A DNA stretch of 8,232 nucleotides from SIG510 sp045540975. Lineage in GTDB: Bacteria > Bacillota > Clostridia > Oscillospirales > JAAYXM01. A program made the position numbers and the translations under genes. The DNA lies in contig JAZQIE010000204.1 in the NCBI GenBank assembly GCA_045540975.1, forward strand, positions 1-8,232. The letters run 5' to 3'. The first letter of the stretch is position 1, and each line of letters opens with the position of its first letter. Positions 1 to 7,279 of this stretch are shown here, in pieces. The notes under the pieces were generated by a model. That model did no database searches. It was not told the origin of the DNA and saw only the letters and a program-made list of their open reading frames with translations.

Positions 1-313
1 CATCATCAAGGGTGTCAACGTGTTCCCGTCTCAGATTGAAACTGTTCTCATCTCGATTGACCATATCAGTCCGCATTATCAGTTGGAAGTCCGTCGCGTG
101 AACTTCTCCGACCACCTCACGGTTGTTGTGGAATTGGCGGACGGCTCGCTCCTCGAACGCTTCCAGGAACTCGAAGCACTCAGAGCCGAGATCCATCACA
201 AACTCCGCACCGTGCTTGGCATTGATGCGAAGATCAAGCTGGTTTCCCCGAAGACCATTGAACGATTCCAGGGCAAGGCAAAGCGTGTTGTTGACCTGAG
301 AGATAAAACCTAA
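1..313 (+). CDS. paaK: Phenylacetate-CoA ligase family protein (PaaK-like), C-terminal end only
   Basis: This is the last ~103 residues of a gene that starts upstream; the reading frame is open from base 2 and ends at TAA 311-313. The first visible residues (IIKGVNVFPSQIE) are the signature entering the C-terminal AMP-binding domain of phenylacetate-CoA ligases. The end (ERFQGKAKRVVD, bases ~260-292) matches the family's closing GKAKRV motif with its conserved lysine. PaaK enzymes join aryl-acetates such as phenylacetate or indoleacetate to CoA using ATP in the cytoplasm. Next to iorAB the homologue is expected to act on the same aryl-acyl-CoA, either trapping arylacetate for reductive amino-acid synthesis or working in reverse in aromatic amino-acid fermentation. 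Which direction applies cannot be read from the sequence. About three quarters of the protein, including the P-loop-like A3 motif, lies outside, so substrate preference is unknown. Confidence 0.9.
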   Translation, partial: IIKGVNVFPSQIETVLISIDHISPHYQLEVRRVNFSDHLTVVVELADGSLLERFQELEALRAEIHHKLRTVLGIDAKIKLVSPKTIERFQGKAKRVVDLRDKT

Positions 314-332
314 GGAAAGGAGCCGATTTCCA

Positions 333-2069
333 ATGGCTAAGAAAATGATGTTAGGCAATGCGGCAGTCGCACGCGGCGTTTATGAAGCGGGCTGTCACTT
401 TGTTTCCAGTTACCCCGGCACTCCCTCCACCGAGATTACCGAGTGCCTCGCAACCTATGAAGAACTCCATGCGGAATGGGCGCCGAATGAAAAGGTTGCG
501 GTTGAAGCCGCAATGGGCGCTTCCATCGCAGGCGGCAGAGCATTCTCCGCAATGAAGCATGTTGGCTTAAACGTTGCGGCAGACCCGATTTTCACCGCAG
601 CATACACCGGTGTCGGCGGCGGCGCGGTCATCGCGGTTGCGGACGATATGGGGATGCACTCTTCCCAGAACGAGCAGGACAGCCGTCATTATGCACGCGC
701 TTCCAAACTCCCGATGCTGGAGCCTGCGGATTCTCAGGAATGTAAGGATTTTGCGAAGTATGCATTCACCCTTTCCGAGGAATATGACACTCCCGTCTTC
801 CTGCGTCTTTCCACCCGTATTTCCCACTCGCAGAGCGAGGTTGAACTGGGCGAGCGCGAAAATATTCCGGTAAAGCCGTATGAAAAGAACATTTCCAAGT
901 ATGTTATGATGCCCGCAAAGGCAAAGGTGCGCCACGTATTCGTGGAAGAGCGCGAGCTGAAGCTGCGCGAGCTTGCGGAAACCACTCCGCTCAACCGAGT
1001 TGAGGACAACGGCGCAAAAATCGGTGTCATCGTTTCGGGTATCGCGTATCAGTATGCAAAAGAAGCATTCGGCAAGAATGCATCGTACTTAAAGCTCGGT
1101 ATGGTCTATCCGCTCCCCGTAAAACTCATTGAGGAGTTTGCAAAGAAGGTTGAGACCCTTTACGTGATTGAAGAGCTTGACGACATTTTTGAGACCCATT
1201 GCAAGAAGCATGGCATCAAGGTGGTCGGCAAGGAACTTTTCTCCAAGCTCGGCGAGTATTCTCCCGAACTGATTCGCAACAGAATCCTCGGCACCCCGAT
1301 GCCGCAGGGTACTCAGGATACCGCACCGGTCCGTCCCCCGGTCCTTTGCCCGGGTTGTCCGCACCGCGGTCTCTTCTATGTGCTCAACAAACTGAAACTT
1401 GCGGTTTCCGGCGACATCGGCTGCTACACCTTGGGTGCTCAGCCGCCGCTTGAATCTGTGGATACCACCCTGTGCATGGGCGCTTCCATCAGCGGTCTTC
1501 ACGGCATGAATTTGGCGCAAGACCCCGAATTTGCAAAGAAGAGCGTTGCGGTCATCGGTGACTCCACCTTCTTCCATTCGGGTATGACGGGTCTTTTAAA
1601 TATCGTTTACAACCAGAGCCCGTCCACCGTTCTGATTCTGGATAACTCCATCACCGGTATGACCGGGCATCAGCAGAATCCGGGCACCGGTCTCACCCTC
1701 CAAAACAAGCCCGCTCCCAAGGCGGACATTGAAGCAATCTGCCGCGCACTCGGTGTTGCGCGTGTGTCGGTGGTTGACCCCAACGAGGTCAAGGAGGTCG
1801 AGCGTGTGCTCAAGGAAGAACTGAGCACTCCCGAACCCTCGGTCATCATCGTGCGCCGTCCGTGTGCACTGCTCAAATACGTCAAGCCGCAGCCTGCATT
1901 CTCGGTAAATCAAGACAAGTGCATCGGCTGTAAGCTGTGCCTCAAAATCGGATGCCCGTGCATCAGCATGAAGGACGGCAAGGCTACCATCGACAGTTCC
2001 ATCTGCACCGGCTGTGACCTGTGCTCCAAAATGTGTCCGAAGGGCGCAATCGAAAGAGGTGACGCATAA
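333..2069 (+). CDS. iorA: Indolepyruvate:ferredoxin oxidoreductase, alpha subunit
   Basis: Large subunit (578 aa, normal for the family) of the cytoplasmic enzyme that oxidatively decarboxylates aryl-pyruvates to aryl-acetyl-CoA while reducing ferredoxin, or runs in reverse. An N-terminal pyrimidine-binding (POR N) domain carries YPGTPSTE at 27-34. LCPGCPHRG lies at 338-346. The thiamine-diphosphate domain has the GD...N motif: GDS at 409-411 and N438, 28 residues later. The C terminus is a two-cluster ferredoxin domain. Cluster one uses C530, C533, C536 and C541, with the four-residue spacing before the last cysteine typical of IorA. Cluster two uses C558, C561, C564 and C568. All cofactor ligands are present, so the subunit looks functional. 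ATG 333 follows GGAAAGGAG (314-322) at good spacing, 19 nt after the paaK stop, and the stop overlaps the iorB start by one base (TAATG). The whole architecture separates it from pyruvate oxidoreductases, which lack this domain order. Confidence 0.97.
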   Translation: MAKKMMLGNAAVARGVYEAGCHFVSSYPGTPSTEITECLATYEELHAEWAPNEKVAVEAAMGASIAGGRAFSAMKHVGLNVAADPIFTAAYTGVGGGAVIAVADDMGMHSSQNEQDSRHYARASKLPMLEPADSQECKDFAKYAFTLSEEYDTPVFLRLSTRISHSQSEVELGERENIPVKPYEKNISKYVMMPAKAKVRHVFVEERELKLRELAETTPLNRVEDNGAKIGVIVSGIAYQYAKEAFGKNASYLKLGMVYPLPVKLIEEFAKKVETLYVIEELDDIFETHCKKHGIKVVGKELFSKLGEYSPELIRNRILGTPMPQGTQDTAPVRPPVLCPGCPHRGLFYVLNKLKLAVSGDIGCYTLGAQPPLESVDTTLCMGASISGLHGMNLAQDPEFAKKSVAVIGDSTFFHSGMTGLLNIVYNQSPSTVLILDNSITGMTGHQQNPGTGLTLQNKPAPKADIEAICRALGVARVSVVDPNEVKEVERVLKEELSTPEPSVIIVRRPCALLKYVKPQPAFSVNQDKCIGCKLCLKIGCPCISMKDGKATIDSSICTGCDLCSKMCPKGAIERGDA

Positions 2070-2638
2070 TGCCGAATATTTTAATCGTCGGTGTCGGCGG
2101 TCAGGGGTCGCTTCTTGCTTCCCGTATGATCGGCGCATTCTATCAGAATCAAGGTCTTACCGTCAAGGTCAGTGAGGTCCACGGTATGAGTCAGCGCGGT
2201 GGCAGTGTTGTCACTTACGTCCGTGCAGGCGAAGAGGTTGCCTCCCCCATCATCCCGGTGGGTGAAGCGGATGTCATTCTCTCCTTTGAGGAGCTTGAAG
2301 CACTCCGTTGGGCGCATTACGCAAAAGACGGCGGTGCAATCGTCTATTCCACCCAGCACATCTCCCCGATGCCCGTTATCACGGGTGCGGCGGAATATCC
2401 GTCGGAGATTCCGGAAAAACTCACCAAGTATAACGTCCGCCAGCGTGCGGTTGATGCACTCTCCCTTTCGTTGGAGGCAGGCAATGTGAAGGCTGCAAAC
2501 GTGGTCCTCATCGGTGCGGCATCCAAGCTCCTCGGCGGTACCGCGGAGGAATGGGCAAAGGTGTTGGAAGATGTTGTCCCCGCAAAGTTCTTGGACCTCA
2601 ACCGCCGTGCATTTGCACTCGGTGCTGAGCAGGAGTAA
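2069..2638 (+). CDS. iorB: Indolepyruvate:ferredoxin oxidoreductase, beta subunit
   Basis: Small subunit (189 aa) of the same complex, a pyruvate/ketoisovalerate oxidoreductase gamma-type domain. The visible signatures are GVGGQG at residues 8-13, HGMSQRGG at 38-45 and SFEELEALR at about 71-79, plus a hydrophobic NVVLIGAASKLLGG helix region near 144-157. In this family the domain packs against IorA and contributes to CoA binding and subunit contacts; it has no iron-sulfur cysteines of its own. Its ATG overlaps the last base of the iorA stop codon, and GAGGTGA (2056-2062) inside iorA provides its ribosome site six bases upstream, so the two subunits should be translationally coupled and made in equal amounts. 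The length is usual and there is no sign of damage. Confidence 0.96.
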   Translation: MPNILIVGVGGQGSLLASRMIGAFYQNQGLTVKVSEVHGMSQRGGSVVTYVRAGEEVASPIIPVGEADVILSFEELEALRWAHYAKDGGAIVYSTQHISPMPVITGAAEYPSEIPEKLTKYNVRQRAVDALSLSLEAGNVKAANVVLIGAASKLLGGTAEEWAKVLEDVVPAKFLDLNRRAFALGAEQE

Positions 2639-2662
2639 GTTTTCGGACAGGAGGTTTTTTCT

Positions 2663-3082
2663 ATGACATTGTATCAACTTTCGGTCTTTATTGAGAATAA
2701 ATCGGGCAGACTCTCCGAGATTATCTCCATTCTTGCGGAGTCGGGTGTGGATATCCGCGCGCTCTCGATTGCGGATACCACCGATTTCGGGATTCTGCGC
2801 CTCATCGTAAACGATGTGGATCTTGCAGTCAAGGTACTGAAAGAAAATGACATGGCGGTTTCCAAAACCGAGGTCATCGGCATCAAACTGCAGGACGAGG
2901 CAGGCTCGCTTGCCAAGGTGCTCTCGGTACTCACCAAAAACGGTGTGGATGTCGAGTACTCCTATGCATTTATCACCCACAGCAAGACCAACGCGTGTGT
3001 GGTCGTCCGCGTGGAGAACAACGCGGAAGCCATCCGTGTTTTGAAGGAAAACAACTTCGATTTGGTCGAAGTCATCGAGTAA
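2663..3082 (+). CDS. Tandem ACT-domain protein (probable amino-acid sensor)
   Basis: A 139-residue protein made almost wholly of two ACT domains, at about residues 4-66 (starting YQLSVFIENKSGRLSEI) and 70-138 (starting VIGIKLQDEAGSLAKV). Each has the beta-alpha-beta-beta-alpha-beta pattern and the characteristic glycine between first strand and first helix (NKSGRL, DEAGSL). No catalytic or DNA-binding domain is attached. Stand-alone ACT proteins bind small ligands, usually amino acids, at the dimer interface and pass the signal to a partner. Lying 24 nt after iorB with a strong AGGAGG (2649-2654), and with iorAB and a PaaK homologue ahead, it is best explained as a sensor of an aromatic amino acid or aryl-acetate that modulates the oxidoreductase or ligase. 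That role is inferred from context; the ligand is not visible in the sequence. Confidence 0.88.
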   Translation: MTLYQLSVFIENKSGRLSEIISILAESGVDIRALSIADTTDFGILRLIVNDVDLAVKVLKENDMAVSKTEVIGIKLQDEAGSLAKVLSVLTKNGVDVEYSYAFITHSKTNACVVVRVENNAEAIRVLKENNFDLVEVIE

Positions 3083-3087
3083 TTTTT

Positions 3088-3097
3088 GGGAAGGAAG
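3088..3097 (+). promoter_or_regulatory. Ribosome binding site deciding the CofE-like start
   Basis: GGGAAGGAAG lies 6 nt before ATG 3104. An in-frame TTG at 3086 would place this purine-rich site inside the coding region, so the ATG is preferred. Confidence 0.7.
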
Positions 3098-3103
3098 TTT
3101 CAT

Positions 3104-3805
3104 ATGGCAGAGTTATTTGCAAATGAGGGCAAGCAGGCTCTCATCGAAGTGGACGGAAAACAGTATCTGCGTTTGCCCATCCAGACCCATGTGGTCACCG
3201 CGGAGGATTCCATTCCGGATGTTGCCGAGCAGTATGCCGCAAAGCATCTGATTGACGGTGATATCCTCTTCATCTCGGAAAAGTGTGTTGCTTGCTCGCA
3301 GAAGCGCGCGGTTCCGCTCTCCGAAATCAAGCCGCGTCCCCTTGCAAAGCTGCTTTGCAAGTTTGTTTACAAATCCCCGTACGGCATCGGCCTCGGCATC
3401 CCCGAGACCATGGAAATGGCGCTCCGCGAATGCGGTACTCCGCGTCTGCTCCTCGCGGCAGGCTGCAGTGCGGTCGGGAAGCTTCTCGGTAAGCGCGGCT
3501 GGTTCTACAAGGTCGCAGGTTACCGTGCAGAGTCCATCGACGGCCCGACCCCGTACACTCTGCCCCCATATAATCAGTACGTGGTGCTCGGTCCGGAGGA
3601 TCCGGACAAGGTTGCACGCGAAGTTGCAGAGCGCATCGGTCAGAAGTGCATCATCATCGATGTCAATGATTTGACCGGCAAGATTCTCGGTGCTTCCGAC
3701 GAATCGCTCGACCGTGAGCTTCTCCCCCGTATTTTGAAGGACAATCCGCTCGGTCAGAGCAAGCAGCAGACCCCGATGGGCATCATCCGTGAGTACCATG
3801 CATAA
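3104..3805 (+). CDS. Coenzyme F420-0:L-glutamate ligase (CofE-like) superfamily protein of unknown substrate
   Basis: A 233-residue cytoplasmic protein that I place in the CofE-like superfamily. Visible matches include LPIQTHVVTAEDSIPDV (24-40), resembling the family's entry strand and 'pi pGDDl' region, the core DGDILFISEK (51-60) that corresponds to the conserved 'dGDIlvIaqK', and a GIPETMEMAL / LLLAAGCSAVGKLLGKRG stretch at 98-132. True CofE adds gamma-linked glutamates to F420-0 with GTP. No other F420 gene is in view and Clostridia of this type are not known to make F420, so a different amide-forming or binding role is likely. A CVAC pair (C61, C64) sits just after the core strand and may be specific to this subgroup. 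ATG 3104 was chosen over an in-frame TTG at 3086 because AAGGAAG (3091-3097) precedes it correctly. The gene is 21 nt after the ACT gene and its end overlaps the PLP-enzyme start, implying co-expression. Confidence 0.75.
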   Translation: MAELFANEGKQALIEVDGKQYLRLPIQTHVVTAEDSIPDVAEQYAAKHLIDGDILFISEKCVACSQKRAVPLSEIKPRPLAKLLCKFVYKSPYGIGLGIPETMEMALRECGTPRLLLAAGCSAVGKLLGKRGWFYKVAGYRAESIDGPTPYTLPPYNQYVVLGPEDPDKVAREVAERIGQKCIIIDVNDLTGKILGASDESLDRELLPRILKDNPLGQSKQQTPMGIIREYHA

Positions 3806-5021
3806 GTTGATTGAAACTGCCGAAGCGAAATGCAAAGCGCGGTTTTCCGAGATTGATAAGATTGCAGAAGTCCGCACCCAAGCGGTGCTGAAAGCGTTTT
3901 CCAACCACCGTGTGGCAGACGCGTATTTCGCGGGCACCACGGGTTACGGCTATGACGATATCGGGCGCGATAAATTGGAGGCGATTTACGCCGAGGTCTT
4001 CGAATGCGAGGATGCTTTGGTGCGCATTCAGTTTGTCAACGGCACCCACGCCATCGGCTGTGCCATGTTTGCAGGACTCCGTCAGGGAGATACCTTCCTT
4101 GCGGTGAGCGGGCATCCGTACGACACCTTGCAGAGTGTCATCGGCTTAAACGATAAGTACCCCGGGTCCATGCGTGATTTCGGCATTCACTATAAAATGC
4201 TGGAACTCAAAGACGGAAAACCCGATCTTCACGCAATCCGCACCGCGGTCAGCGAGGATCCCACGGTTAAAACCGTGTTTTTGCAGCGTTCTCGCGGATA
4301 CACCACCCGCGCCGCGCTCACACTCGAGGATATCAAAGCCGTATCCGACTGTGTGAAATCCGTGCGCGAGGACATTTGTGTTTTGGTAGATAACTGCTAC
4401 GGCGAATTTGTCGAGCTGCACGAGCCTACCGCATATGGCGCGGACCTGATTGCAGGCTCGCTGATTAAGAATCCGGGCGGCGGTCTCGCTCCGGGCGGCG
4501 GATATATTGCGGGTAAATCCAAGTATGTGGAAGCCGCGGCAATGCGGATGACCGTTCCGGGAATCGGGCGTGAATGCGGCGGTACATATGGCTTAAACCG
4601 CTCGCTCTATCAAGGCTTTTTCCTTGCACCGCATACCACCGCGCAGGCACTCAAAACCGCGGTATTCTGCGCATCCCTGCTCTCCGAGATGGGATATGAG
4701 GTTTCTCCCACTGTGGAGGATATGCGGCACGACTTGATTCAGACGGTCGCTTTGGGTGACCCTGAACTTGTGAAAAAATTCTGCCGCGGTGTGCAGGCAG
4801 GTGCGCCTGTGGATTCGTTTGTTACACCCGAGCCGTATGCAATGCCCGGATATGATTGCGATGTCATCATGGCGGCAGGCGCGTTCATTCAAGGCTCGTC
4901 GATTGAGCTTTCCGCGGATGCACCGATGCGCGAGCCGTATCTGGTATATCTGCAGGGCGGTCTGACCTATGAGTCGGGAAAAGCAGGCATCATCAAAGCG
5001 ATTGAATTTATGAATATCTAA
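3798..5021 (+). CDS. ynbB: YnbB / methionine gamma-lyase-like PLP enzyme ('aluminum resistance protein' family)
   Basis: A 407-residue fold-type I PLP enzyme, full length for the family. Diagnostic stretches are FAGTTGYGYDDIGRD (44-58), the Gly/Thr/His region FVNGTHAIG (79-87), DNCYGEF with the presumed PLP-pyridine aspartate D198, and SLIKNPGG with the presumed Schiff-base lysine K224, followed by a glycine-rich loop (GGGLAPGGGYIAG). Members are annotated as methionine gamma-lyase-like or aluminum resistance proteins; the physiological substrate is generally unsettled, so only a C-S or related lyase role on an amino acid can be suggested. The start is ambiguous: ATG 3798 overlaps the previous gene by 8 nt and has no clear ribosome site, suggesting coupled translation, while an in-frame GTG at 3789 lies 8 nt after a weak GATGGG (3775-3780) and would add three residues. 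It is the last gene of the operon, 7 nt before a terminator hairpin. Confidence 0.9.
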   Translation: MHKLIETAEAKCKARFSEIDKIAEVRTQAVLKAFSNHRVADAYFAGTTGYGYDDIGRDKLEAIYAEVFECEDALVRIQFVNGTHAIGCAMFAGLRQGDTFLAVSGHPYDTLQSVIGLNDKYPGSMRDFGIHYKMLELKDGKPDLHAIRTAVSEDPTVKTVFLQRSRGYTTRAALTLEDIKAVSDCVKSVREDICVLVDNCYGEFVELHEPTAYGADLIAGSLIKNPGGGLAPGGGYIAGKSKYVEAAAMRMTVPGIGRECGGTYGLNRSLYQGFFLAPHTTAQALKTAVFCASLLSEMGYEVSPTVEDMRHDLIQTVALGDPELVKKFCRGVQAGAPVDSFVTPEPYAMPGYDCDVIMAAGAFIQGSSIELSADAPMREPYLVYLQGGLTYESGKAGIIKAIEFMNI

Positions 5022-5028
5022 AAAAATG

Positions 5029-5062
5029 CAATGGGAAATCTTGATTTTCCCATTGTTTTTTT
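5029..5062 (+). terminator. Intrinsic terminator of the iorAB operon
   Basis: A perfect 10-bp stem, CAATGGGAAA (5029-5038) with TTTCCCATTG (5046-5055), encloses a 7-base loop and is followed by seven Ts (5056-5062). A run of As at 5020-5026 precedes the stem, so it could also work on the opposite strand. It begins 7 nt after the stop codon of the PLP enzyme. Confidence 0.93.
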
Positions 5063-5081
5063 ATTCTCTTTCTGTTATGAT
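5053..5081 (+). promoter_or_regulatory. Probable sigma-A promoter of the glycosidase unit
   Basis: A -10 box TATGAT (5076-5081) with an extended TG motif (TGT at 5073-5075) lies 17 bp after a weak -35 candidate TTGTTT (5053-5058). Transcription would begin near 5088. The -35 region lies within the 3' arm and T tract of the upstream terminator, so the two signals share DNA. Confidence 0.6.
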
Positions 5082-5097
5082 GAAACAAATCCTACAC

Positions 5098-5104
5098 GGA
5101 GGTG
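5098..5104 (+). promoter_or_regulatory. Strong ribosome binding site of the glycosidase
   Basis: GGAGGTG, fully complementary to the 16S rRNA anti-SD, lies 6 nt before ATG 5111. An in-frame GTG at 5102 is part of this site itself, so it cannot be the start; ATG 5111 is chosen. Confidence 0.85.
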
Positions 5105-5110
5105 CTTTTT

Positions 5111-7279
5111 ATGTATGATATTTGGTCCTCACTCAAAGAGACCTTTGACTGTTCTCTTCCGCGTATGACCGCAATCGTACTCAAAGAAAACGACTATGAT
5201 TTGGGGTATTACTGCCCGTCTCCCGACAATCGCATCGGCTATCATTTTTTGGATACGAATCTTTCGGTTTACAACCAAGACCGTTATACCTTTGAACTGT
5301 ATTTTGCCGCATACGAATATCCGAATCTGTGCGGCGGTCCGGGAAAATCCCGTTTCTTGTTTGAAGAACAGAGTTATCTTCCCGGGCAGATTGGGCACAC
5401 CTTCCATTTCCCGAACTCCGCGCTCTCCGGACGTGAGCGGTTTTCAAATGCGGTGGACGGTGCAATCACCTGGTCGTTTGACCTCAAAAACACCTCGGTC
5501 GGACTCTCTGATCCCGCACATCTCTACCGCTATTCCAAGAAGATTTACACAATTTTCCTCCGTCATGACGGATTCACCGCGGTTCAGGATTCCGACGGTG
5601 TGATTGCGATTGAGGGCGAAAACTTCAAGTATTATATTACAAGCACGATTCCGATGAAAATTGCGGTATTCTCCTCCGAGATGGATGCCTATGAGGCAAT
5701 GGGCGAGAACTTTGAGGCTACCTCGGGCAAGGGCCGTGTGATGGTGATTGAGCAGGAGCTTGTCATTGACAATGATGAAACGGTGCGCCTTGTCTACGGG
5801 CTCAGCCATCATTCCAAAGCGCAGGCGGTTTCCGCGTGTGCGGTGAAGGATTCGGATGCTCTCCTCAAAGAGAATTGGAACAACTGGTTTGCCGCGCTTC
5901 CGACCGTTGGCTTTGACACCGCAAGCGAGGACGAAAAGAAGCTGTATTACAAGTGCTGGTGGACCATTCGTTTGGATTACTGCGACTATCCGGGTTGGGG
6001 CTTTAATGTTTTGGAAAGCCTTCCTGTTTATAAGGGGATTTGGACTTGGGCACTGAGTGCGGTGGAGTGGCACTCCTCGCAAGACCCCAAGCACACCTCG
6101 GAGTGGATTCGCAAGGGGCTTGATATTCTCTTAAACGCGCAGCGCGAGGACGGATATATCACCCACGCGGCATACTTACATGAGGAAAATCCCGGCTCGG
6201 GTTGGATGGAATCCAGCACCATTCAGAATCCGCATTTCCCGTGGGCGGCACTCCGCCACTACCATGCGACCAACGATTTGGAGGATTTGAAGCGCTGGTA
6301 TCCCGCGCTGGAAGAATTCTATCATTATATGAACCGCGATTTTGATGCTTGCCACAGAAACCTGCATCTTTGGGCGGCGCACAACTCGTTTGACACGGGG
6401 CTTGATACCTTCCCCGCGTTCCAGGAATGCACATACGGGATTGACGGCAAAGAGCCCACCGAATATTGCTACTGCGCGACCCTTTCGGCGGAGCGTTACC
6501 GCTATGAGACCGCAATGGCGGAGATTTCCGCACTCACAGGTCTCGGGGACAAAGCTGCGTGGCTTTGTGAAGCGGAGAAAACACGTTCTGCGGTGAATGA
6601 GTATCTTTGGGACGCCGATAAAAACTGGTACGGTGTCATTCAAGCAGACGGACGGTTTGACACACGTGTGGGGCTGGACGGTCTCTTCCCCTTCCTTTAT
6701 AATATGGCAAGCAAGGAGCAGGCTGCGGCGGCAGAGTCCCAGTTTATCCGACTCATCGGGGAGTACGGCATCCGCACTTGCGCCGAGGGTGAGGAAGGCT
6801 TCTTCTCGGATATTTACTGGCGCGGTCCGTGTTGGCCGAAATCCGCATCGGTTGCAACCGCGGTTGCGCAAAACTATTATCCGCACCTGACGGATACGGT
6901 TGCCGCATCCACGCGCAAGGCATTTTTAGCCTACCCCAATATTTGGGAATGCATCGATGTCACCTCGGGCAAGCTTGCACGCGGAAACACCGGTTTCTAC
7001 TGCACCGCGTGTATGTCCTCCAACGTGGGCGCGGGCGAACTCATCGGTGCGATTTGGGAAGCGCACGGCATGAAGATGTTTGACATCACACCGCGGCTTC
7101 CGCTCATTCCGATGACAAACTACCATCACAAGGGTCTCCGCATCACGGTCGCACAGAGCGGCGCGGGCTTCACGGTCTCCGCATCTCCCGCGGAGGCGCA
7201 GGAAGCTGAGGTTACCTTCCGACGTGACGGCGGGGACGTGACGGTCAAACTGTGTGTCGGAAAGGATGTCACACTATGA
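5111..7279 (+). CDS. (alpha/alpha)6-barrel glycoside hydrolase, GH63/GH37-related (MGH1-like)
   Basis: A 722-residue protein without signal peptide or membrane segment, hence cytoplasmic. The first ~260 residues are beta-rich and end in the linker NWNNWFAALP. The catalytic barrel spans about 273-655, starting at EDEKKLYYKCWWTIRLDY. A short beta-rich tail follows (about 656-722). Barrel signatures of the clan are visible: NSFDTGLDTFPAF (425-437), where D432 aligns by position with the general acid of GH63/GH37 enzymes (their SGxD motif); YWRGPCWP (569-576), the family's 'YWRGPxWP' loop; and NIWECIDVTSG (610-620), where E613 is the candidate catalytic base, ahead of GFYCTACMSS. These support an inverting exo-acting glucosidase- or mannosidase-type hydrolase working on imported oligosaccharides. 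Substrate and exact family are inferred, since the motifs diverge from characterised members. It has its own promoter and ribosome site and overlaps the next gene by 4 nt. Confidence 0.85.
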   Translation: MYDIWSSLKETFDCSLPRMTAIVLKENDYDLGYYCPSPDNRIGYHFLDTNLSVYNQDRYTFELYFAAYEYPNLCGGPGKSRFLFEEQSYLPGQIGHTFHFPNSALSGRERFSNAVDGAITWSFDLKNTSVGLSDPAHLYRYSKKIYTIFLRHDGFTAVQDSDGVIAIEGENFKYYITSTIPMKIAVFSSEMDAYEAMGENFEATSGKGRVMVIEQELVIDNDETVRLVYGLSHHSKAQAVSACAVKDSDALLKENWNNWFAALPTVGFDTASEDEKKLYYKCWWTIRLDYCDYPGWGFNVLESLPVYKGIWTWALSAVEWHSSQDPKHTSEWIRKGLDILLNAQREDGYITHAAYLHEENPGSGWMESSTIQNPHFPWAALRHYHATNDLEDLKRWYPALEEFYHYMNRDFDACHRNLHLWAAHNSFDTGLDTFPAFQECTYGIDGKEPTEYCYCATLSAERYRYETAMAEISALTGLGDKAAWLCEAEKTRSAVNEYLWDADKNWYGVIQADGRFDTRVGLDGLFPFLYNMASKEQAAAAESQFIRLIGEYGIRTCAEGEEGFFSDIYWRGPCWPKSASVATAVAQNYYPHLTDTVAASTRKAFLAYPNIWECIDVTSGKLARGNTGFYCTACMSSNVGAGELIGAIWEAHGMKMFDITPRLPLIPMTNYHHKGLRITVAQSGAGFTVSASPAEAQEAEVTFRRDGGDVTVKLCVGKDVTL

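Noticed and set aside
2081..3103. Long open frame (340 codons) on the minus strand
   Set aside because: It lies fully opposite iorB and the ACT gene, both with strong family matches; its protein is rich in Arg, His, Cys and Asp as expected of a reverse-strand shadow, and matches nothing I know.
3113..3940. 275-codon open frame on the minus strand
   Set aside because: It is antisense to the CofE-like and PLP genes, with no ribosome site or recognisable motif; a codon-bias shadow.
4262..4282. Hairpin CACGGTT-AA-AACCGTG followed by five Ts inside the PLP gene
   Set aside because: It looks like a weak terminator, but the stem is only 6-7 bp and it codes normal family sequence (DPTVKTVFLQ); probably chance.
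6176..6886. 236-codon minus-strand frame opposite the glycosidase
   Set aside because: Shadow of the glycosidase coding frame; no domain and no regulatory signals.
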